DNA of 64,000 nt, taken from assembly GCA_025408425.1 (NCBI GenBank), contig JANXYX010000012.1, positions 165,432 to 229,431 of the forward strand, in the 5' to 3' direction. The position numbers and the translations under genes are program-made. Every line of letters begins with the position of its first letter. The first letter of the stretch is position 1. The DNA is from Granulicella sp. Lineage in GTDB: Bacteria; Acidobacteriota; Terriglobia; Terriglobales; Acidobacteriaceae. Below the pieces are notes generated by a model. The model did no database searches. It worked only from the letters and a program-made list of their open reading frames with translations, and had not been told where the DNA came from. Positions 27,397 to 36,227 of the stretch are shown here, one piece after another.

Positions 27397-27545
27397 GCTG
27401 GTTTGATGCTATCGCGGATGGGTGGCAATTGTTATGCAGCAACGAACAGAAGCAGTCAGTTTGGTGACAGATTTTTGGGGAGGAGAGTAGGATTAGTGCG
27501 GTATTTGGGCTCGGATCGTAAATCTAATTGGACTATGGAGAGAGT

Positions 27546-28028
27546 ATGAGAGCGATCATTCGGGTAATGGCAGTAGCAATGGGGTTTATGGTTTCGCAGG
27601 TTGCGATGGCGCAGGCACCGGCTGGAGCTCCTGCTGGCTCTACCGGAATCTGCAAGGACGGAACCTATACGTCGGCTCCGAGCAAGTCGGGCGCGTGCAG
27701 TGGACATAAGGGCGTGCAGACTTGGTACACCGCGCCCTCTGCGGCAAAGAGTGCGGCTCCAGCGATGGCGGCACCGGCGAAAGCTCCGGCTGCTGCACCA
27801 GCAGCACCTGCTCCGGCACCAACGGTCTCAAAGCCTGCGCCTTCGGCGATGACACCGCCGATGGCTGGTGGTGGACCGGGGATGGTGTGGGTGAATACCG
27901 AAACGAAGGTATATCACTGCGCCGGAACGAGGTATTACGGGAAGACGAAGGCAGGGAAGTACATGTCGGAGGCGGACGCCAAGGCTATGGGTGCTCGTGC
28001 TGACCATGGGACGGCCTGCAGCAAGTAA
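27546..28028 (+). CDS. Exported DUF3761-like protein
   Basis: A 160-residue secreted protein. The signal peptide (MRAIIRVMAVAMGFMVSQVA, cleavage near AMA-Q) is followed by a DUF3761-type cysteine motif, CKDGTYTSAPSKSGACSGHKGV. Then comes a 60-residue Ala-Pro-rich linker and a C-terminal GMVWVNTETKVYHC module ending in HGTACSK. The four cysteines could form two disulfides. GGAG precedes the ATG at 27546. Function is unknown. A strong terminator follows. Confidence 0.78.
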   Translation: MRAIIRVMAVAMGFMVSQVAMAQAPAGAPAGSTGICKDGTYTSAPSKSGACSGHKGVQTWYTAPSAAKSAAPAMAAPAKAPAAAPAAPAPAPTVSKPAPSAMTPPMAGGGPGMVWVNTETKVYHCAGTRYYGKTKAGKYMSEADAKAMGARADHGTACSK

Positions 28029-28040
28029 GAGCCTGGATGG

Positions 28041-28075
28041 AGTGGCGGCACGGGATTCCGTGCCGCCACTTTTTG
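28041..28075 (+). terminator. Rho-independent terminator
   Basis: A perfect 13-bp stem (AGTGGCGGCACGG and its complement) with a GATT loop is followed by TTTTT. It lies 13 bases after the stop of the DUF3761-like gene. Confidence 0.9.
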
Positions 28076-28103
28076 CGTTAAGGATGCTGATGGGTGAGGG
28101 GGA

Positions 28104-29069
28104 TTACCGCTGGTTGATCAGGCGGATCATTTCGAGGAAGAGGTCGCCGGCGATCTGGAGGGATTTGGGGCTGACCTTGTCGATGGTGTCGAGCTCGGTA
28201 TGGTGGAAACCGCCCTCGGGGTGCTCGTTGGTGGGCGGTCCGTAGTCCAGATCGATGATGTCGAGGACGGGTACGCCGCGCTGCTTGAAGGGGAGATGGT
28301 CGTCCTGGACGCCGACAGTGTTTTTGAAGATGGAACCTGAGTGGCCGGTGTTTTTCGCAGCGATGACTAGCAGGTCCAGCAGCCAGGGGGTAGAGTTTTC
28401 ATCGCGATCGACGTTGAGGTCCTTGTCTCCGATCATGTCAGCGACGAGGAAGGCTTTGATCTTTGAGAGGGTACCGTTGGCGGACCATTTGGCTGCGAGA
28501 TGGCGGGTGCCGTAGAGGGAGTCTCGGTCTGACCATGACTGGATGGCTTCTTCGCCGTCGTCAAAGACGAGCCAGATACTGTAGCCCTCGGGCGGGTGGA
28601 CGCGGAGGTAGTTACCGATCTCGATGAGCAGGGCGGTGGTGGCAGCGCCGTCGTTGGCTCCGACGAAGTTAATGTCGCGGAGGGGGTAGTTGGTTTCGTA
28701 GTGGGAGGCGAGGACGATGACGCCATCCTTTTTGCCGGGGTAGCGCACGATGTAGTTGCGCATGGGGAGCATGCCGGCAGGAGTGCTGGCGGTGAAGCTG
28801 TCGGTTTCGAAGTTGCCTTTGGCAGCTTCGGAAGTGAAGTGAGACTTGATGAATTCTTCGGCTTTGATGTGGCCTGGGCTGCCGATCCAGCGTTTAGGTG
28901 CGGCGTCGAGGTACTGCTGCGTGAGGGAGTAGGCGGCGGCGCCGTTGAAGCGTGGGGTGGCCTTTTGTGAGTGGGCCGCCGTGAGAGGCAGAGCAAACAA
29001 TAACAGCAAGAACCATATACGGAGGGTCTTGGCTGCGTTCAGAATGACGGCGGAGTTGGCGTTGGTCAT
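28104..29069 (-). CDS. Secreted M28-family metallopeptidase / glutaminyl-cyclase-like
   Basis: A 321-residue exported zinc hydrolase. After a hydrophobic signal segment (LRIWFLLLLFALPLTAAHS) the M28 metal-ligand set is visible in order: SHYET, GANDGAATTALL, FDDGEEA, DMIGDKDL and the late HHTELDT. The spacing, with the acidic GEEA and the DMIGD loop, resembles bacterial glutaminyl-peptide cyclotransferase-like members, but aminopeptidase activity is equally possible. The first 14 codons match a local repeat-derived sequence (AVILNAAKTL), so the true start may be internal. It lies on the same strand, 64 bases downstream of tatC. Confidence 0.85.
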   Translation of the reverse strand: MTNANSAVILNAAKTLRIWFLLLLFALPLTAAHSQKATPRFNGAAAYSLTQQYLDAAPKRWIGSPGHIKAEEFIKSHFTSEAAKGNFETDSFTASTPAGMLPMRNYIVRYPGKKDGVIVLASHYETNYPLRDINFVGANDGAATTALLIEIGNYLRVHPPEGYSIWLVFDDGEEAIQSWSDRDSLYGTRHLAAKWSANGTLSKIKAFLVADMIGDKDLNVDRDENSTPWLLDLLVIAAKNTGHSGSIFKNTVGVQDDHLPFKQRGVPVLDIIDLDYGPPTNEHPEGGFHHTELDTIDKVSPKSLQIAGDLFLEMIRLINQR

Positions 29070-29133
29070 GCTGACCTGGCTTCTTTGGCTTTTCGACGTG
29101 CCAGGCGCGATTTGATGGATGTCAGTGGTGTCT

Positions 29134-29922
29134 TCACGCTGTCTGGCCTTTGCTCTTTCTACGCGATGGGTGGACGAGGTAGGCTACGCCGACGCCGAGC
29201 ATGTAGAGGACAAGCATCGGTGTGGCGAAGAGGCACATGCTGACGGGGTCCGGCAAGGGGCAGATGATGGCGGCGACGAGGAAGATTGCCAGGATGGCAT
29301 ACCGAATGTGTCGGATGAGGAACTTTGCGTCGACGATGCCGAAGAGCGCGAGGAAGAAGATGAGGATTGGGAGCTCAAAGGTGATGCCCAGGCCGAGTAT
29401 GACCGCGAGGAAGAACTGGGTGTAGTCATCAATAGTGATGATGGGGTGGAAGCGTTTGCCGAAGTCAAGGATGAGGACTTTGAGAGCACCAGGGAGGACC
29501 CAGTGATATCCGAACCAGGCACCGGCCAGGAAGAGGCCGACGGTGGCTCCCATGAACGGGAAGACGTAGCGTCTCTCGTTGGCGTACATGCCAGGAGAGA
29601 TGAAGAGCCAAAGCTGGTAGAGGATGAAGGGCGCGGCGAGGATTGCTCCACCGAGAAGAGCGGTCTTGAGATAGAGGTTGAGTCCGTCGGTGGGATGGGT
29701 GAAGTTGAGGGCGATGTGGAGGTCGTCGAGGGGTTTCTGGACGATGTTGTAGAGCCGCTCGTGGAAGGCGTAGGCGACGGCGAAGCCTGCGAGGAGATAG
29801 AGGACGGAGTTGATGATGCGTTTGCGAAGCTCGGCGAGATGCTCCATGAGGGACATGCCGGGGAGTTCTGCGCGATCGGTGACGGCGGCGCGCACCCGAT
29901 CCAAGGGGTCGAGTTCAGCCAT
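29134..29922 (-). CDS. tatC: Twin-arginine translocase subunit TatC
   Basis: TatC is the signal-peptide receptor of the Tat pathway for folded proteins. From the ATG at 29922 the protein is 262 residues with six membrane spans. It carries MSLMEHLAELRKRI (cytosolic signal-binding N terminus), FKLYL-like LNLYLKTAL, FISPGMYANERRYV and the FELPILIFF segment, all family hallmarks. GAGG is upstream. The start overlaps the tatB stop by eight bases, so the two are coupled. The frame is open further upstream, but that stretch lies inside tatB. Confidence 0.96.
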   Translation of the reverse strand: MAELDPLDRVRAAVTDRAELPGMSLMEHLAELRKRIINSVLYLLAGFAVAYAFHERLYNIVQKPLDDLHIALNFTHPTDGLNLYLKTALLGGAILAAPFILYQLWLFISPGMYANERRYVFPFMGATVGLFLAGAWFGYHWVLPGALKVLILDFGKRFHPIITIDDYTQFFLAVILGLGITFELPILIFFLALFGIVDAKFLIRHIRYAILAIFLVAAIICPLPDPVSMCLFATPMLVLYMLGVGVAYLVHPSRRKSKGQTA

Positions 29923-30472
29923 TGATCGGAGCCTCGCTGGAGGTGGAATTGTTGTTGGTGTGTCGGTCGGGGCGCTGCTCTGCAGCGTATTGGTCAGTGG
30001 TGGGGGCGTTTGTTGCCAATTCGGGCTCGGGGCCGTTGGGGATGGCGTCCAGGACCGGGGTAAGCGCGGCGGTCTCGGAGCTGTCGACGGACCGGGCCGT
30101 TGGGAGACCAGTGGCAGGCGGCATGATGCTGAGCTCGCCTTCGGTGGCGATGGGGAGAGGCGTGGTGGCGGGAGGTGCTGTTTCCGGGTAGCCGAAGTCA
30201 GGAACGGCGGTGGGGTCGGGGATCTCGGATGTGGTTTCGGTGAGGGCGGGCGCAAGAGGGGCGGCGGCTTCCATGGCAGCGATCTTCTTCTGCTGCTCGG
30301 CCTGGTCGGCTATGCGGAGCTCATCTTCCATCTGCATGCGGAACTCGTTGGAGGCGCGGCGGAACTCGGCCATGAGCTTGCCGAGTTGACGGGCGAGCTC
30401 GGGCAGCTTCTTCGGACCGAAGAGGATAAGGGCGAGGAGAAAGATAAAGGCGCTATCGCCGAGGCTCGGCAT
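29915..30472 (-). CDS. tatB: Twin-arginine translocase TatA/TatB-type subunit
   Basis: A 185-residue protein with one short N-terminal membrane helix (DSAFIFLLALILFGPKKLPE), the FGPKKLPELARQLG hinge and an amphipathic helix, then a long acidic, proline-rich tail. The Glu-free N-terminal anchor and the long tail fit TatB better than TatA, but the two are hard to separate by sequence. It overlaps tatC. Tat substrates in the window could include the DUF3237 protein with an FTRRGVLG signal. Confidence 0.88.
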   Translation of the reverse strand: MPSLGDSAFIFLLALILFGPKKLPELARQLGKLMAEFRRASNEFRMQMEDELRIADQAEQQKKIAAMEAAAPLAPALTETTSEIPDPTAVPDFGYPETAPPATTPLPIATEGELSIMPPATGLPTARSVDSSETAALTPVLDAIPNGPEPELATNAPTTDQYAAEQRPDRHTNNNSTSSEAPING

Positions 30473-30654
30473 AATTAACGTCCATGATACGGGTTACGTT
30501 GCGGTGGGACAAATGGATGGAGGCTGTTTATCATGTTGTAAAATCATTGGTGTTATACGCCCGATGATTGGGTGGCAGAAGTGGAGAAGAATGCATCGAA
30601 TTGATGTGGTCTTCGTCCAATGAATACGAGCGGCGTATATTTCCGCCGATGCAT

Positions 30655-30815
30655 CTAACGAGTGTAAGAGTTGCAACATCCCCGTGGGTTGGGTGCCGAT
30701 CCTGATGGATCGGCACAGTGAGTCCACTGCAACTGTGTAGTGCAAGCTTTCAACATCCCCGTCTCAGAGGCGAAGATCGCAAAGGCGTTAGCCTGCGACG
30801 AGCGACCTGATGAGA
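30655..30815 (+). promoter_or_regulatory. NAD+-I riboswitch (nadA motif), tandem domains
   Basis: The 359-base leader of nadA contains the same 11-base element CAACATCCCCG twice, at 30674-30684 and 30751-30761, each beginning a paired domain. The first includes the strong stem GTGCCGATCC / GGATCGGCAC. Acidobacterial nadA leaders with two similar aptamer domains are the known NAD+-I (nadA motif) riboswitch. The second domain reaches to just before the ribosome-binding region, which suggests translational repression of nadA when NAD+ is abundant. This rests on recognition of motif and context; no covariance search was run. Confidence 0.82.
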
Positions 30816-30831
30816 CTGAAGGCGGAGTACA

Positions 30832-31989
30832 TTGAACGGACTAATCGACCAAATAGACGAGGTCGCGGCTGATGCCGTGGCTGAGAAGACATCGGATACA
30901 TGTTCCCTCGACAACTACCTTTCGCAGCCTGACCATACGATGGATGCGCGGATTGCAGCGGCGCGTGCTGAGTTGGGGACTGACGTTGTTCTGCTGGGGC
31001 ATCACTACCAGCGGGATGAGGTGATCCGTTTCGCGGATTACACGGGCGACAGTTACAAGCTTTCCAAGGTGGCGTCGGAGACGAGCGCGAAGTACATGCT
31101 GTTCTGCGGCGTGCACTTTATGGCTGAGACGGCGGATGTTCTGGGACAGCCGTGGCAGCAGGTGATTTTGCCGGACCTGAATGCTGGGTGCTCGATGGCC
31201 GATATGGCGGAGATTGGGCAGGTGGAGGATTGCTGGGATTCGCTGGAGCGGGCGGGCTTGACGGCGGGTGGTGGATTGATTCCGCTGACTTATATGAACT
31301 CTGCGGCAGCGATCAAGGCGTTTTGCGGAGAGCGCGGCGGGTTGGTTTGTACGTCTTCGAATGCTCGCGGTGCGTTTGAGTGGGCGTTTGCGCGGGCGGA
31401 GAAGATCCTGTTTCTGCCGGACCAGCACCTGGGGCGGAATACTGCGTTTGCGATGGGGATCCCTCTGAGTGAGATGGTGGTGTGGGATCCGTACCAGATC
31501 AATGGTGGGGTGTCTGCGGACCGACTGCGGGCGGCGAAGGTGATTTTATGGAAGGGTCACTGCAGCGTGCACCAGCGGTTTTTGCCGGAGCATGTGGACC
31601 GGATACGCGCGGAGGAGCCGGGGATGCAGGTGATTGTGCATCCGGAGTGCCGCTGGGAGGTATGCCAGAAGGCGGATGCGATTGGCTCGACGGAACGGAT
31701 TATTGATGTGATTGAACGGGCTCCGGAGGGTTCGCGCTTTGCGGTGGGGACGGAGATCCACCTGGTGAATCGGTTGGCGAAGCGGTTTGCGCCGCTGGGG
31801 AAGCGGGTGATTACGCTGGATGACGCGGGTTGCTTATGCACGACGATGTACCGAATTTCGCCGCAGCATCTGGCTTGGGCACTGGAGAATCTGGTTGAAG
31901 GCAGGGTGGTGAATCGGATCAAGGTGGATGATGATGTGAAGCAATGGGCGAAGGTGGCATTGGACCGAATGCTGGAGGTCAAAGTTTGA
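30832..31989 (+). CDS. nadA: Quinolinate synthase NadA
   Basis: NadA condenses iminoaspartate with dihydroxyacetone phosphate to quinolinate using a [4Fe-4S] cluster. The 385-residue protein shows LLGHHYQRDEVIRFAD, GDSYKLS, the cysteine in FCGVHFMAETA, LNAGCSMADM, FLPDQHLGRNTA, HPECRWEVC and the late GCLCTTMYRI. The start is TTG at 30832 with GGCGGAG upstream, immediately downstream of a predicted NAD+ riboswitch. It overlaps the next gene by four bases. Confidence 0.96.
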   Translation: MNGLIDQIDEVAADAVAEKTSDTCSLDNYLSQPDHTMDARIAAARAELGTDVVLLGHHYQRDEVIRFADYTGDSYKLSKVASETSAKYMLFCGVHFMAETADVLGQPWQQVILPDLNAGCSMADMAEIGQVEDCWDSLERAGLTAGGGLIPLTYMNSAAAIKAFCGERGGLVCTSSNARGAFEWAFARAEKILFLPDQHLGRNTAFAMGIPLSEMVVWDPYQINGGVSADRLRAAKVILWKGHCSVHQRFLPEHVDRIRAEEPGMQVIVHPECRWEVCQKADAIGSTERIIDVIERAPEGSRFAVGTEIHLVNRLAKRFAPLGKRVITLDDAGCLCTTMYRISPQHLAWALENLVEGRVVNRIKVDDDVKQWAKVALDRMLEVKV

Positions 31990-32423
31990 GCAAGACGTTT
32001 ACGCTGCACGAGGCTCAGACACTGCTTCCGGTGCTGGAAGCGCTTTTAAACCGTGCGCGTGCTGCTGCGCTGCGTGGGGCGGAGTTGGGACGGGAGATGC
32101 AGCAGTTGAGCCATCGTATTTTTCTCTCCGGGGGGATGCATGTGAATGTATCGGTGGCTGCCCGCCGGCGCGCGGAGCGGGACAAGGCTGGGCAGGAGAC
32201 GAAGGATACGATCGCTGAGATTGAAGCGATTGGCGTGACAGTGCAGGATCTTGAGGCAGGGTTGCTGGAGTTTCCGAGCCAGATGGATGGCAGGGCTGTA
32301 CTGCTGTGTTGGAAGCTGGGTGAGGCTTCGATTGGTCACTGGCGCGGGGCCGAGGATGGAGTGGAAGAGCGGCGTCCGTTGGACGGTCGGTTCGGCAAGG
32401 GTGAGCGGGAGCGGCTTAACTGA
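31986..32423 (+). CDS. DUF2203 family protein
   Basis: A 145-residue soluble, mostly helical protein with the DUF2203 pattern: FTLHEAQTLLPVLEALL at the start, the EIEAIGVTVQDLEAGLLEFPS core, and RAVLLCWKLGEASIGHWRG near the end. The start is TTG at 31986, overlapping the nadA stop, so it is translationally coupled to nadA and comes under the same riboswitch. Function is unknown; the coupling hints at a link to quinolinate synthesis or simple hitch-hiking. A terminator follows 83 bases later. Confidence 0.82.
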   Translation: MSKTFTLHEAQTLLPVLEALLNRARAAALRGAELGREMQQLSHRIFLSGGMHVNVSVAARRRAERDKAGQETKDTIAEIEAIGVTVQDLEAGLLEFPSQMDGRAVLLCWKLGEASIGHWRGAEDGVEERRPLDGRFGKGERERLN

Positions 32424-32503
32424 AGTCGTTGGCAGCGGTGCCGGGTGGGTTTCTGGTGGAGCGGTAGATCGTCACGGTTTAGCCTGTTGACGAGTGGTTT
32501 TAC

Positions 32504-32532
32504 GAGACGGCCCAGAGATGGGCCGTCTTTTT
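32504..32532 (+). terminator. Rho-independent terminator of nadA operon
   Basis: The stem GACGGCCCA / TGGGCCGTC with a GAGA loop is followed by TTTTTA, downstream of the nadA-DUF2203 operon. Confidence 0.9.
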
Positions 32533-32564
32533 ATTGGAGTAGCTTCGTAGTTCGTGACTGGCTG

Positions 32565-33638
32565 TCAGGGTTTGCCGCCCGCGTTCCATTGAGGCTTCCA
32601 GGTGGTGTTGGTGAGCCAGCGGATGGGCTTGATCATGGAGGCGATGGCGCTGGTCATGTGGGGGAAGTCGATGGTGGAGATTTCGTCCGAAGGCTGGTGG
32701 TAGTCCTTGTGTAAACCGTAGCTGGAGACTGTGTGGGCGACGATGCCCTGACGAGCGAGGTTGATGTTGTCGGAGCGCTGGAAGAACATCTCTTTGGGGT
32801 GTGGGTCTTCGACGAGGTGGGCACCGTGGTTCGCGAGTTCTGGGCCGAGATTGGAGCGCTGGAAGCCGGTAAGCCAGAGGGTGCCGTCGGGAACGGCGGG
32901 GTCGTGGCGACCGATCATTTCGAACTCAAGGTTGGCGACAATGCTGGAGAGAGGGACGGGCGAGTGCTGAAGGAAGGCGCGGGCGCCGAAGCCTCCGAGT
33001 TCCTCAGAGCCGAAGAGGGCGAAGACGATAGTGCGACGGGAGCGTGGGCCGGTGGCCAAGAGATGGGCGAAGGCGAGGATCGCGGTGGTTCCGGAGGCGT
33101 CGTCGTCGGCGCCGTTGTAGATGATGTCGCGATTTTCAGCCGGGGTGCCGTTGATGGTGGTCGCGGCGACGCCGAGGTGGTCGAGATGGGCGGTGAGGAG
33201 GATGACCTCGTCCTTTAGCCTGGGGTCGGAGCCGGGAAGGATGGCGATGGCGTTCCAGGTTTCAGTACGGGGAGTGGCTTCGAAGTTTGCGAGGCGGTTC
33301 TGTATCCGGTCGGGGAGCGGGTGGGGCAGTGGGACCTTTTGGAGGAAGGTGTTGCTGTCGCCGCCGGGTTCGAGGCCGAGGGACTGGAACTGGGAGGCCG
33401 CAAAGAGGGCGGCAATGTGCTCGTCTCGGGTGGCGGAGCCGCGACCATGGAGTTCATTGTCGGCGAGGAATGCCATGTCTGCGCGGACTTCATGTTCGAG
33501 GCTGCTCTGATTCGGGACTGGTCTGGATGGTTGGGCGTAGAGAGCAGGAGTGGTCTGGCCCTTGGATGAACGAGCGGCAAGGAGAATGCAGACGATCGCG
33601 GTGACCGAGCCGTAGAGCAGTCGGGTTATAACGGACAT
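32565..33638 (-). CDS. Secreted M28-family aminopeptidase-like protein
   Basis: A protein of about 357 residues with a signal/anchor segment (LLYGSVTAIVCILLAA). It has the M28 zinc-ligand series LLTAHLDHLG, YNGADDDASGTTAILA, LFGSEELGGFGA, LEFEMIGRHD and the late HKDYHQPSDE. These are the two-zinc site and the catalytic Glu of M28 aminopeptidases. It differs clearly from the other M28 protein at 28-29 kb. The ATG at 33638 is preferred, because the frame extends 32 codons upstream with no leader-like sequence. It is divergent from the following beta-propeller gene across 84 bases. Confidence 0.88.
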   Translation of the reverse strand: MSVITRLLYGSVTAIVCILLAARSSKGQTTPALYAQPSRPVPNQSSLEHEVRADMAFLADNELHGRGSATRDEHIAALFAASQFQSLGLEPGGDSNTFLQKVPLPHPLPDRIQNRLANFEATPRTETWNAIAILPGSDPRLKDEVILLTAHLDHLGVAATTINGTPAENRDIIYNGADDDASGTTAILAFAHLLATGPRSRRTIVFALFGSEELGGFGARAFLQHSPVPLSSIVANLEFEMIGRHDPAVPDGTLWLTGFQRSNLGPELANHGAHLVEDPHPKEMFFQRSDNINLARQGIVAHTVSSYGLHKDYHQPSDEISTIDFPHMTSAIASMIKPIRWLTNTTWKPQWNAGGKP

Positions 33639-33722
33639 GGGCGAAATTATAGAGGAGCGGTTAGTTACGAGGGTGTGCCGGGAACTACGCGATTTGAGAT
33701 GATAGAGAACAGGTGAAATGCG

Positions 33723-34877
33723 ATGGTGGGACAAGCGATGCAGAGACGGTGGTTCGCCGCAATGGCGATGGGGTTGATGGCGCTGACTGGCTGTGATGGT
33801 TTCTTTGTTCCTGTGAATGGAGCGGGGACCGGGTCAGGCTCAGGATCGGGATCTGGGTCGGGAGGATCGGCGTCTACAACGAACCTGGTTTACGTTGCCA
33901 ACAGCCTGACGAATACGGTGAGCGGATTTGCGGTGGGAACCGGCACTTTGACCAATGTTCCGAATATGCCTTTTGCGATTGGATTTACGCCGCAGGCTGA
34001 AGTGGTGGCGAGTAATTTTCTTTTTGTTGCAGGGCCCGGGGCCATCTATCCGTATGCGGTTGGGGCGGATGGATCTCTGTCGACGCCATCCGTAGGGCAG
34101 GGAGCGGTACTGGTGTTTGCGCTGGCGATGGACGTTTCGCCGGATGGCAAGTGGATGGTGGCGCTGGATGGAATCAATACACAGCTGGATGTGCTCTCGA
34201 TCAACAAGACGACTGGCGCGCTGGCTCTGACGAGCACGGTGCCTTACTCGGTTACGAATGCACAGGTGCTGCCGAAGATGGTGAAGATATCGCCTGATGG
34301 GACGCTGATCTATGCAGCACTGGGTACGGGCGGCGACGTGATCTTTACGTTCGATACGACGACCGGGGTGGCGGTAAAGACTGGGGCGCTTCCGCCGGTG
34401 TCCACCAAGACGAGCGACAATGCGGTTGCGATCGACAGTACGACTTCGCATCTCTACATTGCGCGGAGTGGGGTGAGCGGTGGGTTGGCGGTGTATACGA
34501 TCGGCTCGGGTGGGGTGCTGACTTCTGTGGCGGGTTCGCCGTTTGCGGCAGGGGCTCAACCGCTTTCTGTGGTTCTGGGCAGCACGGGGAAGTATGTGTA
34601 TGTGGCGAACGGCAACGATGGGACGATTTCAGGTTATTCGGTGGTAAGCGGTGTGGCCACGGCGCTGTCGGGGTCTCCTTACGCGAGTGGCGTGTCGGTA
34701 AGGGCGCTGGCGATCGACAAGTCGGGAAAGTATTTATTGGCGGCAGCCTCGGGCGGTTCACCGGATCTGACGATATATAGCTTCGATGCGACGGTAGCGG
34801 GCAAGCTGAATTCTGTGACGATTGCTACTACCGGGATCGACCCAGCTGGAGCGATTGCTATTGCCGCGACGCATTGA
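33723..34877 (+). CDS. Beta-propeller (lactonase-like) lipoprotein
   Basis: A 384-residue exported lipoprotein. The N terminus is a signal peptide ending in the lipobox LTGC, followed by a Gly-Ser linker (GSGSGSGSGSGG). The remainder consists of repeated blade motifs such as LVYVANSLTNTVSGF, SPDGKWMVALDG, SPDGTLIYAALG and GKYVYVANGNDGTISGY, which fit a seven-bladed YVTN/6-phosphogluconolactonase-like propeller. Catalytic residues cannot be confirmed, so a binding role is as likely as lactonase activity. Confidence 0.82.
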   Translation: MVGQAMQRRWFAAMAMGLMALTGCDGFFVPVNGAGTGSGSGSGSGSGGSASTTNLVYVANSLTNTVSGFAVGTGTLTNVPNMPFAIGFTPQAEVVASNFLFVAGPGAIYPYAVGADGSLSTPSVGQGAVLVFALAMDVSPDGKWMVALDGINTQLDVLSINKTTGALALTSTVPYSVTNAQVLPKMVKISPDGTLIYAALGTGGDVIFTFDTTTGVAVKTGALPPVSTKTSDNAVAIDSTTSHLYIARSGVSGGLAVYTIGSGGVLTSVAGSPFAAGAQPLSVVLGSTGKYVYVANGNDGTISGYSVVSGVATALSGSPYASGVSVRALAIDKSGKYLLAAASGGSPDLTIYSFDATVAGKLNSVTIATTGIDPAGAIAIAATH

Positions 34878-35005
34878 TGACTCGCTTGGTGGTGCGTCAT
34901 TGAGGCGTATGTGTTGCTGCTGCAGGAACACTGCAGAACCCGGGCATCGGGCCGATGCTATGTTGAAGAGGACTGTAGATTTGCGGAGTTCCCCCCATTT
35001 TTTTA

Positions 35006-36226
35006 TTGCGTAGACAACTCGATTCGTCGCGAAGGTGTTTTGGGCTGGCCATAGCTTGTGTGTTTTCTGTATGGATGTTGCTGGCTTTGTCTGGGTGCTC
35101 ACGGTTGCGTCCGAAGCCGACGTACCCGTCGGTGTATGTGGTGGCGAAGCAGACGTTCTTGCGAGATCGGGTGGCGGCTGTCTCGAACCGCACGGCTACA
35201 GTGGCGAACGGCGATAAGTTGCAGGTCCTGGAGCATGGGCGGCGATTTATCAAGGTGCAGACGACGAAGGGCGAGTTGGGGTGGATTGACGAGAAGGCGG
35301 TAGCGACGCAAGACGTATTCGACTCGTTCAATGAGTTGAAGAAGGGCCATGGTGGGGATCCGACGGTAGCATCGGCAGTGGTGCGGGATGAGGTTTATCT
35401 GCATGTGAAGCCGGGGCGGGACACGGACCGATTTTTTCTGCTGCAGGAAGGGGAGAAGTTGAAGCTGCTGGCGCGAGCTACTCTGCCGAAGGCTTTGCCT
35501 AAGGGTGCGCGGGCTGTGGCTGCTGCTCCCGTGGCTCCTGCTGCTCCTGCTGCCGGGGGCAAGGCGGCTAAGGGCGCGGCGGCAGTGCCGGATGTGCCGC
35601 TGCCGCCCGCGATGGAAGATTGGTGGTTGGTTCGGAACTCCAAGGGGGATACCGGGTGGATTTTTAGCCGGATGATCGATGTGGACGCTCCGGATGCCTT
35701 GACGCGGTATGCGGAAGGGCAGCGGATTGTGGGGGCTTACATCCTGACGACGGTAAATGACCCGGATGCGGAGCAGGCTGACAAGAATATTCCGGTGTAT
35801 GTGACGGTGCTGAGTCCGTATAAGGCTGGGTTGCCGTATGACTTCGATCAGGTGCGGGTATTTACGTGGAGTGTTAAGAAGCACCGCTACGAGACGGGGT
35901 TCCGGGAGAAGAATATCGAAGGGTATCTGCCGGTTTTGATCAAGCAGGACAAGGATCCCTATGGGAAGACTCCGGCGGCTGCGGTGGCGGCACCGACGTT
36001 TTCTTACAGGGTTCTTTCGGTGGATGCTCCAGTGGTGATTCCTGATCCGGTGACGGGCGCGGTGGTGCCGGAGAAGACGATTCTGAAGACTTATCGTCTT
36101 GAGGGGAATCTGGTGCGGCGGTTGCTGCAGCCGGGGGCCCAGACGCCGATGGAGGCGCATCCGGAGCCGGTGGCGGAGAAGAAGAAGAAGGTAACAGCGG
36201 GGAAGAAGCGCAAGCGCCAGGGCTGA
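35006..36226 (+). CDS. SH3-domain lipoprotein
   Basis: A 406-residue predicted lipoprotein. The signal region FGLAIACVFSVWMLLALSGC ends in a lipobox. Two SH3b-like stretches follow, around FLRDRVAAVSNRT to GELGWIDE and EVYLHVKPGRDTDR to GDTGWIFSRMID, interrupted by an Ala-Pro-rich linker. A C-terminal mixed domain ends in a very basic tail (EKKKKVTAGKKRKRQG). SH3b domains commonly bind peptidoglycan. The start is TTG at 35006, chosen because it gives a complete signal peptide; the ribosome-binding site is weak. Its stop is two bases from the convergent aminotransferase stop. Confidence 0.75.
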   Translation: MRRQLDSSRRCFGLAIACVFSVWMLLALSGCSRLRPKPTYPSVYVVAKQTFLRDRVAAVSNRTATVANGDKLQVLEHGRRFIKVQTTKGELGWIDEKAVATQDVFDSFNELKKGHGGDPTVASAVVRDEVYLHVKPGRDTDRFFLLQEGEKLKLLARATLPKALPKGARAVAAAPVAPAAPAAGGKAAKGAAAVPDVPLPPAMEDWWLVRNSKGDTGWIFSRMIDVDAPDALTRYAEGQRIVGAYILTTVNDPDAEQADKNIPVYVTVLSPYKAGLPYDFDQVRVFTWSVKKHRYETGFREKNIEGYLPVLIKQDKDPYGKTPAAAVAAPTFSYRVLSVDAPVVIPDPVTGAVVPEKTILKTYRLEGNLVRRLLQPGAQTPMEAHPEPVAEKKKKVTAGKKRKRQG

Positions 36227-36227
36227 G

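Noticed and set aside
29923..30255. Extended N terminus of TatC
   Set aside because: This part lies within tatB in another frame, is Pro/Ser/Arg-rich and has no TatC likeness. The ATG at 29922 has a ribosome-binding site and begins the canonical sequence.
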